This document shows positions 32,944 through 40,884 of a DNA stretch of 64,000 bases, in pieces; position 1 is the first letter of the stretch, and the number at the start of each line of letters is the position of its first letter. The stretch spans positions 4,154,001 to 4,218,000 of the forward strand of contig NZ_CP109473.1 of assembly GCF_036227405.1 (NCBI RefSeq), read 5' to 3'. Made by a program: the position numbers and the translations under genes. Source of the stretch: Streptomyces sp. NBC_01460 (GTDB taxonomy: Bacteria > Actinomycetota > Actinomycetes > Streptomycetales > Streptomycetaceae). The notes under the pieces are model-generated. The model was not told the origin of the DNA and searched no databases. It worked only from the letters and a program-made list of their open reading frames with translations.

Positions 32944-34020
32944 TCACACCCCGACGGCCTCTTCCATCTCCTCCTCGACGCCGACGGACGTCCGCACAAC
33001 GGCGGCTGCCTCACTCGCACGCGCCGCGACCTCGCGGCGCCGCTTCGCCTCGGCCGTACCCGCCACTCCCATGACGACCACGCCGGCCACGAACCACAGC
33101 GCCAGCACCAGCAGGTGACCGCCCAGCGCGTGCCCACCGAAGTACACGTGGCTGCGGACTCCCTCGACGAAGCCTGCACCGTTCCAGAAGGAGTGCAGGG
33201 ATCCGAAGAAGCCGGGCTGGAGCTCCGGCCGGAAGATGCCCCCGGAACTCGTGAAGTTGAGCATGACGAAGAGCAGCATCACGCCGAGCGTGGTCCACCG
33301 CTTGAGGAAGGTGTGCAGCCCGACCCCGATCAGCAGGATCCCCGCGGAATAGAGCCATGCCATGGCCCAGAGCCCGCCGAGGCCGTGGTCCACCAGGCCG
33401 AACACCGGTCCCGCGAACGCGGCTCCGATCAGACTGACCAGGAACGAGGTGCCGATGGCCAGCGCAGCCCTGATCCGCAGGGGCAGCACCGCACCCGCAC
33501 CACCGATCACCGCGACCGAAGCGTAGGACCCGATACTGACCGCCACCAGCAGGAAGAAGATCCCCTGTCCGGTCGGATCCCCGCCCGCCGTGGGTGACAC
33601 GTCCGTCACCTGCAACGGCGAGCCCTGCCCGGCTGCGACCTCGGTGAAGACCTTCTGCACCACCGTCGCGCTGGTGTCCGACGACGCGGTGGCCACGAGC
33701 AGTTCGGGGCTGCCGCCCGGAACGTAGGCGCCGTAGCTCTGCTGCGTCTTCAGGTGGTTCACCGCGATGTCGCGGTCGGCTACGGTACGCACACTCAACG
33801 CGCCGTCACCCTTGTCCTGCAAGGTCTGCGCAAGCACCTGCGCGCTTGCCCCCGAGCCGACGACGTCCACCCGCAGGTCGTGCGGCTCCGGGGCGTGGAA
33901 GGCGCCCAGATAGGCAAGCCCCATGCCGATACACATCAGCAGCGGCGTGACGAGATGACTGAGCACATGACGCAGCGCACCGGCGGTGGAGCCGGAGGCG
34001 GAGCTCGGGCCAGTGGACAT
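32944..34020 (-). CDS. ABC-2-type / YhgE-Pip-like membrane protein
   Basis: A 358-residue protein. An N-terminal helix (LVTPLLMCIGMGLAYLGAF) is followed by an outside domain (about 45-165, LRVDVVGSGASAQVLAQTLQDKG), then five or six helices (GIFFLLVAVSIGSYASVAVIGG to LVLALWFVAGVVVMGVAG). This layout is that of YhgE/Pip and ABC-2 permeases without a linked ATPase. It is divergent from a MarR regulator with two shared palindromes, so it is probably a regulated efflux or envelope protein. ATG 34020 is preferred. Confidence 0.75.
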   Translation of the reverse strand: MSTGPSSASGSTAGALRHVLSHLVTPLLMCIGMGLAYLGAFHAPEPHDLRVDVVGSGASAQVLAQTLQDKGDGALSVRTVADRDIAVNHLKTQQSYGAYVPGGSPELLVATASSDTSATVVQKVFTEVAAGQGSPLQVTDVSPTAGGDPTGQGIFFLLVAVSIGSYASVAVIGGAGAVLPLRIRAALAIGTSFLVSLIGAAFAGPVFGLVDHGLGGLWAMAWLYSAGILLIGVGLHTFLKRWTTLGVMLLFVMLNFTSSGGIFRPELQPGFFGSLHSFWNGAGFVEGVRSHVYFGGHALGGHLLVLALWFVAGVVVMGVAGTAEAKRRREVAARASEAAAVVRTSVGVEEEMEEAVGV

Positions 34021-34038
34021 CGGACCGTTCCTCCAATA

Positions 34039-34078
34039 GTTGGCTTCTACAACCCTTAGACTCGTTGTAGCATACAAC
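34039..34078. promoter_or_regulatory. Two MarR-type operators in a divergent promoter
   Basis: GTTGTAGCATACAAC (34064-34078) has perfect 6-base arms with a 3-base centre. GTTGGCTTCTACAAC (34039-34053) is a weaker copy of equal length. Their centres are 25 bases apart. Both lie between the divergent permease and marR starts; MarR probably represses both. Confidence 0.7.
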
Positions 34079-34102
34079 TAAAATCTCGAGAAGGTGATTC
34101 AC

Positions 34103-34555
34103 GTGGCGGACAACCCCGGGGGACGCGAGGAGTCGCTGGATGTCATCCAGCGCGAGCTGACCGCGTTCGCACGCCGCGCACGGTCGGCTGCGGCACGGCT
34201 CCACCCGGACCTGCCGCTGGTCTCGTACACACTGCTCGCCCACATCGACCACCGGCACGGCTGCCGTGCGACCGATCTGGCCACGCACTACATGCTGGAC
34301 AAGTCGACGGTCAGCCGGCAGGTCGCGGCACTGGAGAAGCTGGGCCTGGTCGAACGGCACCCGGACCCGGACGACCAGCGCATTCAGGTACTGCACCCCA
34401 CGACCGCCGGAGTCGAGGCCCTCGCCTCGACCCAGGCCAGCCGTCGCGCCGCCTACCGCGAGCGGCTCGCCGCGTGGACGTCGGACGATCTCGAGCAGTT
34501 CGCGGACTACCTGTTGCGCTACAACGCGACCGGCGAGGATGCCCCACCCCGCTAG
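34103..34555 (+). CDS. MarR-family transcriptional regulator
   Basis: A 150-residue winged-helix regulator: LVSYTLLAHIDHRHGCRATDLATHYMLDKSTVSRQVAALEKLGLVERHPDPDDQRIQVLHPT is a textbook MarR DNA-binding domain, with helices at both ends for dimerisation. GTG 34103 is chosen because GAGAAGG ends eight to nine bases before it; GTG 34094 is the alternative. It is divergent from the membrane protein gene, with palindromes between. Confidence 0.9.
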   Translation: MADNPGGREESLDVIQRELTAFARRARSAAARLHPDLPLVSYTLLAHIDHRHGCRATDLATHYMLDKSTVSRQVAALEKLGLVERHPDPDDQRIQVLHPTTAGVEALASTQASRRAAYRERLAAWTSDDLEQFADYLLRYNATGEDAPPR

Positions 34556-34627
34556 ACGACCGCCCCGCACCGGCTCCCGAGGACCCGGAGAGCACCATCC
34601 GCACCGTCGGCACACCCGGCGGAGGGG

Positions 34628-34972
34628 TCAGCAGCCTCCCGACTCCGCCAGATACGTGTCCGCCCACTTCCCGAGCTCCTTGAGCGCGGGCCCCATGGCG
34701 GCACCGGCATCCGTCAACCGGTACGCGACCCGCAGCGGGGGCCCTTCGTCGACCTCGCGCACCACAAGACCGGCCGCGCCCAGCTCGGACAGCCGGTCCG
34801 ACAGCATGCGCTCGCTGATGCCCGGAATCGCCCGGCGCAGATCCGCGAAGTGCACCGGCTGCTGCATCAGCACGGAGACGATCGGGCCGGTCCAGCGCTT
34901 CCCGAACAGCTCGAAGACGCGAGTGATGCCCACATCCACCCGCCGACAGGTCTGCTCGCTGTGATCCGCCAT
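34628..34972 (-). CDS. HxlR-family transcriptional regulator
   Basis: A 114-residue winged-helix protein with the family core ELFGKRWTGPIVSVLMQQPVHFADLRRAIPGISERMLSDRLSELGAAGLVVREV. HxlR regulators such as YodB and QorR sense quinones or thiol stress through cysteines. One conserved N-terminal cysteine (TCRRVDVG, Cys9) is present here, and a second at the C-terminus (Cys114). It is divergent from an azoreductase gene with a perfect palindrome between, so it is probably a redox or quinone-sensing repressor. Confidence 0.9.
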   Translation of the reverse strand: MADHSEQTCRRVDVGITRVFELFGKRWTGPIVSVLMQQPVHFADLRRAIPGISERMLSDRLSELGAAGLVVREVDEGPPLRVAYRLTDAGAAMGPALKELGKWADTYLAESGGC

Positions 34973-35001
34973 GCCCTCAGACTACTGCGTCAGCGTTGGC
35001 G

Positions 35002-35018
35002 ACTTACTAAAAGTAAGT
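35002..35018. promoter_or_regulatory. HxlR-type operator
   Basis: ACTTACT-AAA-AGTAAGT is a perfect inverted repeat with 7-base arms in the hxlR/azoR divergent promoter. TTACT-N-AGTAA sites of this form are known for YodB/QorR-type regulators. Confidence 0.75.
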
Positions 35019-35131
35019 GACTATGTTATCAATAGGTACGTACGATAAAACCACGCCCTGCTTTCCCGTCGCTCCGGCCTGCCCTCGTGAGCACGTGCAG
35101 CGCCGCCCACTCGACTCCCACGGAGATCCTC

Positions 35132-35743
35132 ATGGCCACGCTCCTCCACATCGACTCCGCCGCCTTCCCGCAGGGCTCCACGTCCCGCGAGGTCACCGCC
35201 ACCTTCGTCGCGACCTGGCGTGAGCAGCACCCCGACGGCGAGGTCGTGTACCGCGACCTCGCCGCAGACCCCCTGCCCCACCTGGATGCCTCTGCGGTGG
35301 TCGCCGGCGCCGACGACTCGCTGCGCGGAAAGCTGGCCGCGGAACTGGCTACCGCGGACGCCGTCATCATCGGCGCACCCATGTACAACTTCTCCATCCC
35401 GTCCACGCTGAAGGCGTGGCTGGACCACGTGATCATCGTCGGCCACAACGCGGGACCGGACGGACCCGTCGCCGGCACCCCCATCACCGTCGTGGCCAGT
35501 CGCGGCGGTTCGTACGCCCCCGGCACCCCGCGCGAGGAATTCGAGTTCGTCCAGAACTACCTGGAGAAGGTGCTCACGGGCATGCTCGGCGCCGAGGTCG
35601 ACTTCATCGTCCCGGAGCTGACGCTGGCCCACACGAAGCCAGAAATGGCCGAGCTCATCCCTCTCGCCGACGCGTCCCGTACACAGGCTCTCGCCGACGC
35701 GACGGAGAAGGCCAAGGTCCTCGCGGCGCGCCTCGCAGCCTGA
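35132..35743 (+). CDS. azoR: FMN-dependent NADH:quinone/azo oxidoreductase (AzoR family)
   Basis: A 203-residue flavodoxin-fold enzyme. HIDSAAFPQGSTSREVT is the FMN-phosphate loop, APMYNFSIPSTLKAWLDHVI the second flavin motif, and ASRGGSYAPGTPREEFEF the third. Such enzymes reduce quinones and azo compounds by two electrons and give resistance to electrophile stress. ATG 35132 has CGGAGA upstream. Control by the divergent HxlR repressor is likely. Confidence 0.93.
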   Translation: MATLLHIDSAAFPQGSTSREVTATFVATWREQHPDGEVVYRDLAADPLPHLDASAVVAGADDSLRGKLAAELATADAVIIGAPMYNFSIPSTLKAWLDHVIIVGHNAGPDGPVAGTPITVVASRGGSYAPGTPREEFEFVQNYLEKVLTGMLGAEVDFIVPELTLAHTKPEMAELIPLADASRTQALADATEKAKVLAARLAA

Positions 35744-35793
35744 CTACCCGTTACGAACGGCCGCACGAACCGGCCCTTCGGTGCGGATCCGAC

Positions 35794-35807
35794 GTTTCAC
35801 GTGAAAC
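35794..35807. promoter_or_regulatory. parS site (ParB binding), intergenic
   Basis: GTTTCACGTGAAAC, perfect 14-bp core, followed by A. It lies 22.4 kb from the site at 13407. Between azoR and the tRNA gene (35744-36061) there is only this site and a terminator. Confidence 0.95.
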
Positions 35808-35984
35808 AACACCCTCCGGAGTGGCTCCACCCGAGGTGCGTGCTTCATCACAGAGCACGCCACGCCCACGCCCACGCCGATCGACCGCCATGTCCGGCAG
35901 GACTCCCCGAGGCCGACAGCGGGTACCGCGAGTGCCCCCGAGGGATCGCCCCGCACCGGCCGCCGGGAAAGATCCACACAACGA

Positions 35985-36022
35985 AGAACCCCCGCACCGG
36001 ATCTCTCCGGTGCGGGGGTTCT
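35985..36022. terminator. Terminator for the tRNA-Leu transcript
   Basis: AGAACCCCCGCACCGG (35985-36000) and its exact complement (36007-36022) form a 16-bp stem with a six-base loop. Read leftward, as the tRNA gene, it is followed by TCGTTGT, a weak U-rich tail. It also faces azoR and may end that transcript. Confidence 0.8.
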
Positions 36023-36061
36023 GTCGAACCAACCCGACAGTCTCAACCGACTGCCCTGTTG

Positions 36062-36144
36062 TGCGCGAGGGGGGATTTGAACCCCCACGTCCCTAAGGAC
36101 ACTGGCACCTGAAGCCAGCGCGTCTGCCGTTCCGCCACTCGCGC
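36062..36144 (-). tRNA. tRNA-Leu (anticodon CAG)
   Basis: Read in reverse: acceptor GCGCGAG pairs with CTCGCGC; anticodon arm CTGGC-TTCAGGT-GCCAG gives anticodon CAG (reads CUG, the main Leu codon in this genome type); a long variable arm (class II, as for Leu); T-arm GGGGG-TTCAAAT-CCCCC. CCA is not encoded (ACA follows). Confidence 0.95.
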
Positions 36145-36458
36145 ATGAGTGGTGTTTTCGGGCTCTCCCACCGTGTGGTGCGAGCGCCTTGCGACAACGG
36201 AAGATTAGCACGCTGGACAGGGTGGATTCACATCCGTTGTTTCGCCGGACCCACGAGGGGAACCGGGAACGCGGGAAGCCCGGCCCCACTCCTCCTGAGT
36301 GCACCCGGAGTGCGGGACACTGTCAGGAGACCACCTCTACGATCCGTGTGAGAGGTGACACTCATCCACTGTGCAGACAAGGGGAACCAGCCGATTTCCC
36401 CACGCGTGGATACGATCAGTAAGCAGTACAGGGACGACGACACCGGAGGAGGTGCCCC
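36145..36458. other. Gene-free leader region of the fhaA operon
   Basis: This 314-base gap separates the leftward tRNA gene from the rightward fhaA gene. Two TACGAT hexamers (about 36338 and 36411) could be -10 boxes, but neither has a convincing -35. A GGAGGAGG ribosome site stands before fhaA. Nothing else is recognisable. Confidence 0.4.
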
Positions 36459-37316
36459 ATGGGAGTCATGAAGCGTTTCGAGCAGCGTCTCGAAGGTCTG
36501 GTCAATGGCACCTTCGCCAAGGTCTTCAAGTCCGAGGTGCAGCCGGTCGAGATCGCGGGAGCCCTCCAGCGCGAGTGCGACAACAACGCGACGATCTGGA
36601 ACCGCGAGCGAACAGTCGTGCCCAACGACTTCATCGTCGAGCTCAGCACGCCTGACTACGAGCGGCTCAGCCCGTACTCCGGACAGCTCGGCGACGAGTT
36701 GGCCGGCCTCGTACGCGACTACGCCAAGCAGCAGCGGTACACCTTCATGGGACCGATCAAGGTCCACCTGGAGAAGGCCGACGACCTGGACACGGGTCTC
36801 TACCGCGTACGCAGCCGGACCTTGGCGTCGAGTTCGTCACAGCAGGGCCAGCAGAGCGGCCCCGCCCCCCAGGCCCAGCCGAACCGCCCCTCCGCCCCTC
36901 AGGGGCAGGGCGGCTACGGCTACCCGCCGGCTTCCGCCCCGCCCATGCCCCCGGCCCCGCCGGGTGCCGGGCGCTCCGGAGGCCCTTCCAGCGACTGGCG
37001 CCAGCCGGCCGCGTCCGGCTCCGCGCCGGACGCGCAGGTACGGCGCTGGATCGAGATCAACGGCACCCGCCATCAGATCTCCCGCCCGACGTTGGTGATG
37101 GGACGAAGCACCGACGCCGACGTGCGGATCGACGACCCCGGCGTATCCCGCCGGCACTGTGAGATCCGGACCGGAACGCCCTCGACGATCCAGGATCTCG
37201 GGTCTACCAACGGCATCGTGGTAGACGGGCAGCACACCACCCGCGCTACGCTCCGCGACGGCTCGCGGATCGTCGTGGGCAGCACCACCATCGTTTACCG
37301 GCAAGCCGAAGGGTGA
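36459..37316 (+). CDS. fhaA: FHA-domain protein FhaA (DUF3662-FHA)
   Basis: A 285-residue phosphothreonine reader. Residues 1-125 are the DUF3662 domain (MKRFEQRLEGLVNGTFAKVFKSEVQPVEIAGALQRE). A Gln/Pro/Gly-rich linker follows, then a C-terminal FHA domain with MGRSTDADVRIDDPGVSRRHCEI and DLGSTNGIVVDG, the phosphopeptide-binding residues. In mycobacteria FhaA binds phosphorylated kinase targets such as the pseudokinase domain of MviN and restrains peptidoglycan synthesis. First gene of the six-gene cell-wall and division operon. Confidence 0.93.
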   Translation: MGVMKRFEQRLEGLVNGTFAKVFKSEVQPVEIAGALQRECDNNATIWNRERTVVPNDFIVELSTPDYERLSPYSGQLGDELAGLVRDYAKQQRYTFMGPIKVHLEKADDLDTGLYRVRSRTLASSSSQQGQQSGPAPQAQPNRPSAPQGQGGYGYPPASAPPMPPAPPGAGRSGGPSSDWRQPAASGSAPDAQVRRWIEINGTRHQISRPTLVMGRSTDADVRIDDPGVSRRHCEIRTGTPSTIQDLGSTNGIVVDGQHTTRATLRDGSRIVVGSTTIVYRQAEG

Positions 37317-37326
37317 AGCGGGGGCA

Positions 37327-37845
37327 ATGTCAGAGCTGACCCTGACGGTCATGCGGCTAGGTTTCCTGGCTGTTCTGTGGCTATTCGTAATCGTGGCCGT
37401 ACAGGTCATTCGCAGCGACCTGTTCGGTACGCGTGTCACACAGCGCGGCTCACGCCGCACTGCCGGTGACACCCGCCCCCAGCAGGGGCGCCAACAACAA
37501 CAAGCAGCACCGCCTCAGCAGCGCCAGCAGTCCGGGCGCCAGCGCCGCGGGGCACCCACCAAGCTGGTCGTCTCCGAAGGCACTCTCACCGGCACCACGG
37601 TCGCGCTCCAGGGCCAGACCATCACCCTGGGCCGGGCGCACGATTCAACGATCGTGCTGGACGACGACTACGCGTCCAGCAGGCATGCCAGGATCTACCC
37701 GGACCGTGACGGCCAGTGGATCGTCGAGGATCTCGGGTCCACCAACGGCACCTATCTCGACCGGACCCGGCTCACCACCCCGACACCTGTTCCGCTGGGC
37801 GCGCCGATCCGCATCGGCAAGACCGTCATCGAGCTGCGGAAGTAG
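37327..37845 (+). CDS. fhaB: Membrane-anchored FHA-domain protein FhaB
   Basis: A 172-residue protein with an N-terminal membrane helix (LTVMRLGFLAVLWLFVIVAVQVI), a Gln-rich linker and a C-terminal FHA domain (LGRAHDSTIVLDDDYASSRHARIYPD, DLGSTNGTYLDRTRL). It recruits phosphorylated partners of the kinase to the membrane. It begins 10 bases after fhaA. In mycobacteria the orthologue FipA acts in cell division. Confidence 0.93.
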   Translation: MSELTLTVMRLGFLAVLWLFVIVAVQVIRSDLFGTRVTQRGSRRTAGDTRPQQGRQQQQAAPPQQRQQSGRQRRGAPTKLVVSEGTLTGTTVALQGQTITLGRAHDSTIVLDDDYASSRHARIYPDRDGQWIVEDLGSTNGTYLDRTRLTTPTPVPLGAPIRIGKTVIELRK

Positions 37846-37929
37846 TACGACAATGAGCGAGCGGAGCGAGCGAGCCGCGGCGGTCCTGACCACGGACCCT
37901 GCCCGGCTCCCGACCGGAGGGTGGGCAGT

Positions 37930-39462
37930 GTGGCTCGAGACCGGCTGTACCCCGAACCGACGGGCGAGGTGCGCATGAGCTTGTCCCTGCGCTTCGCCGC
38001 CGGATCGCACAAGGGCATGATCCGTGAAGGCAACGAGGACTCCGGTTACGCCGGACCCCGCCTTCTCGCCATCGCCGACGGCATGGGCGGCCAGGCGGCC
38101 GGAGAGGTCGCCAGCTCCGAGGTGATCTCCACGCTCGTCCAGCTCGACGACGACGTGCCCGGCTCCGACATCCTCACCTCGCTCGGTACGGCGGTCCAGC
38201 GGGCCAACGACCAGCTGCGCGTCATGGTCGAGGAGGACCCCCAGCTGGAGGGCATGGGCACCACGCTCACCGCCCTGCTCTGGACCGGTCAGCGCCTCGG
38301 CCTCGTCCACGTCGGTGACTCCCGTGCGTACCTCCTGCGCGACGGCGTCCTGACGCAGATCACCCAGGACCACACCTGGGTGCAGCGTCTCGTCGACGAG
38401 GGCAGGATCACCGAGGAGGAAGCCACCACCCACCCGCAGCGCTCCCTGCTGATGCGGGCCCTGGGCAGTGGCGACCACGTGGAGCCCGACCTCTCCGTCC
38501 GGGAGGTCCGCGCCGGTGACCGCTATCTGATCTGCTCGGACGGACTCTCCGGCGTCGTCTCCCACCAGACGATGGAAGAGACCCTGGCCAGCTACCAGGG
38601 CCCGCAGGAGACCATCCAGGACCTCATCCAGCTCGCCCTGCGCGGCGGAGGCCCTGACAACATCACCTGCATCGTCGCCGACGTCCTGGACGTCGACAGC
38701 AACGACACCCTGGCCGGGCAGCTCAACGACACCCCGGTCATCGTCGGGGCGGTCGCCGAGAACCAGGCCGCCCAGGCGAACGACGGCCGGGCCATGGAGA
38801 CGCCCGCGGGCCGCGCGGCCGGCCTCGGCCGTCCCGTGCCGCCGCAGACCGGAGGCTTCGGTCCTCCCGGCAGCGGCGACGACATGGGCTACGGCTCCGG
38901 TCCGGACGGCGCCTTCGACGCGTACACCGACGAGGACTTCGTCAAGCCCCGAGGCCGCCGCAGGTGGCTGAAGCGTTCGTTCTACATCGTGCTCGCACTG
39001 GCCGTGATCGGCGGTGGCGTCTACGGCGGCTACCGCTGGACCCAGACGCAGTTCTACGTGGGTACGAAGGACGACAACGTGGCGCTGTACCGCGGAATCA
39101 GCCAGGACCTCGGCTGGGTGTCCCTCTCGAAGGTCGAGGAGGACACCAAGATCGAACTCAAGTACCTTCCGCCGTACTGGCGCAAGAAGGTCGAGGCGAC
39201 GATCTCTCAGGGCAGCATCACCGACGCCCACAAGAAGCTCGGCGAGCTCGAAGCACAGGCCTCCGCCTGCAAGAAGGACGCGCAGCGCCGGGCGGCCGAG
39301 GCCGACACCAACGCCGCCAAGGACAAGGGCGAGACCGGCACCGCCTCCGACAGCACTTCCGCCACGTCTCCCGCCAAGGGGACCAAGACCGCGACTCCCA
39401 CTCCCGGCCCCAGCCTCTCGGAGGAAGAGAAGAAGCTGGCCCTGCAGTGCGGTAAGCAGTAA
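37930..39462 (+). CDS. pstP: PP2C-type Ser/Thr protein phosphatase PstP
   Basis: A 510-residue membrane phosphatase. The PP2C domain (about 15-255) has the metal-binding motifs REGNEDSGY, IADGMGGQAAGE, VGDSRAYLLRDG, SDGLSGVVS and GGGPDNITCIVAD. A membrane helix follows (about 339-359), and the outside part ends in a Thr/Ser/Pro tail. It reverses the action of PknB and related kinases. GTG 37930 fits the GGAGGG ribosome site at 37916; ATG 37975 (MSLSLRFAAGSH) is an alternative start. It is 21 bases before rodA. Confidence 0.92.
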   Translation: MARDRLYPEPTGEVRMSLSLRFAAGSHKGMIREGNEDSGYAGPRLLAIADGMGGQAAGEVASSEVISTLVQLDDDVPGSDILTSLGTAVQRANDQLRVMVEEDPQLEGMGTTLTALLWTGQRLGLVHVGDSRAYLLRDGVLTQITQDHTWVQRLVDEGRITEEEATTHPQRSLLMRALGSGDHVEPDLSVREVRAGDRYLICSDGLSGVVSHQTMEETLASYQGPQETIQDLIQLALRGGGPDNITCIVADVLDVDSNDTLAGQLNDTPVIVGAVAENQAAQANDGRAMETPAGRAAGLGRPVPPQTGGFGPPGSGDDMGYGSGPDGAFDAYTDEDFVKPRGRRRWLKRSFYIVLALAVIGGGVYGGYRWTQTQFYVGTKDDNVALYRGISQDLGWVSLSKVEEDTKIELKYLPPYWRKKVEATISQGSITDAHKKLGELEAQASACKKDAQRRAAEADTNAAKDKGETGTASDSTSATSPAKGTKTATPTPGPSLSEEEKKLALQCGKQ

Positions 39463-39483
39463 GCCGTAGGGGGCCTTCAGCAC

Positions 39484-40884
39484 ATGAGCGTTGTCACCAA
39501 CACGACCACCATCGGCGCGATCGACGCGCCGAGCCGCCGCAACACCGAACTGGTTCTGGTCGCCTTCGCCGTCCTGATCTCGGTGTTCGCGTACGCCAAC
39601 GTGGGCCTCGCCCTACACGGCGAACTGCCCGCAGGCATGCTCGGCTACGGCCTGGGCCTCGCGCTGCTCGGCGGTGTGGCACATCTCGCGGTACGGAGAT
39701 TCGCCCCGTACGCGGACCCGCTGCTCCTGCCGCTGGCGACGCTGCTGAACGGGCTGGGCCTGGCCTTCATCTGGCGCCTTGACCAGTCGGAGCGGTTCCA
39801 GGCCACCGACAACTTCGTGGCCGCGGCCTCCAAGCAGCTGATGTTCTCGGCCGTGGGCGTGGCCCTGCTGGTCGGCGTCCTGATCGCCCTCAAGGACCAC
39901 CGCATCCTGCAGCGCTACACCTACATTTCCATGCTGGTCGCGCTGGTCCTGCTGATCCTTCCCATGTTCTTCCCGGCGGTGAACGGCGCCAAGATCTGGA
40001 TCAAGATTCCCGGCGTCGGCACGATCCAGCCCGGAGAGTTCGCGAAGATCATCATCGCGGTGTTCTTCGCCGGCTATCTGATGGTCAAGCGAGACGCCCT
40101 CGCCCTGGCCAGCCGACGCTTCATGGGGCTCTATCTGCCCCGTGGGCGTGACCTGGGCCCCATCCTCATGGTCTGGGCCTTCTCGATCCTGATCCTGGTC
40201 TTCGAGACCGACCTCGGATCCTCGCTCCTGTTCTTCGGCATGTTCGTCGTCATGCTGTACGTCGCCACCGAGCGCACCAGCTGGATCGTCTTCGGCCTGC
40301 TGATGTCGGGGGCCGGCGCGGTCGGTGTGGCCACCTTCGAGCCGCACGTCCAGGACCGTGTCACCGCCTGGCTCGATCCGTTCGCCGGGTGGGGAAAGCT
40401 GGCCGCCAGCGAGCAGATGGCCAAGTCCCTGATGGCCTTCGGTTCCGGAGGCACCCTCGGCACCGGCCTCGGCCAGGGCAACTCCGACCTGATCGGCTTC
40501 GCCGCCAACTCCGACTTCATCCTCGCCACCGTCGGCGAGGAGCTCGGCCTGGCCGGAATGATGGGGGTACTGCTGATCTACGGCTTGATCGTCGAGCGCG
40601 GCGTCCGTACGGCACTCGCCGCCCGTGATCCCTTCGGCAAGCTCCTGGCCATCGGCCTGTCCGGCTCCTTCGCCATCCAGGTCTTCGTCGTCGCCGGCGG
40701 TGTCATGGGGCTCATCCCGCTGACCGGTATGACCATGCCGTTCCTCGCGGCCGGTGGTTCGTCCGTCATCGCCAACTGGGCCCTCATCGGGATCCTGGTC
40801 AGAATCAGCGACACGGCCCGGCGTCCAGCCCCTGCTCCCGCACCGTCCCCGGACGCCGAAATGACCCAGGTGGTCCGACCATGA
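39484..40884 (+). CDS. rodA: SEDS peptidoglycan glycosyltransferase (RodA/FtsW family)
   Basis: A 466-residue polytopic protein with about twelve helices. SEDS landmarks are FIWRLDQSERFQ, KIPGVGTIQPGEFAKI, FETDLGSSLLFFGMFVVML, GLGQGNSDLIGFAANSDFILATVGEELG and GLIPLTGMTMPFLAAGGSS. It polymerises glycan strands from lipid II, paired with the class B transpeptidase encoded next (four-base ATGA overlap with pbpA). Streptomycetes have several SEDS proteins; position in this operon marks it as the RodA-like member tied to sporulation or division rather than the dcw FtsW. Confidence 0.93.
   Translation: MSVVTNTTTIGAIDAPSRRNTELVLVAFAVLISVFAYANVGLALHGELPAGMLGYGLGLALLGGVAHLAVRRFAPYADPLLLPLATLLNGLGLAFIWRLDQSERFQATDNFVAAASKQLMFSAVGVALLVGVLIALKDHRILQRYTYISMLVALVLLILPMFFPAVNGAKIWIKIPGVGTIQPGEFAKIIIAVFFAGYLMVKRDALALASRRFMGLYLPRGRDLGPILMVWAFSILILVFETDLGSSLLFFGMFVVMLYVATERTSWIVFGLLMSGAGAVGVATFEPHVQDRVTAWLDPFAGWGKLAASEQMAKSLMAFGSGGTLGTGLGQGNSDLIGFAANSDFILATVGEELGLAGMMGVLLIYGLIVERGVRTALAARDPFGKLLAIGLSGSFAIQVFVVAGGVMGLIPLTGMTMPFLAAGGSSVIANWALIGILVRISDTARRPAPAPAPSPDAEMTQVVRP

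Noticed and set aside
34095..34105. Third parS-like site (GATTCACGTGG)
   Set aside because: Only the CACGTG centre fits; the arms do not match GTTT/AAAC.
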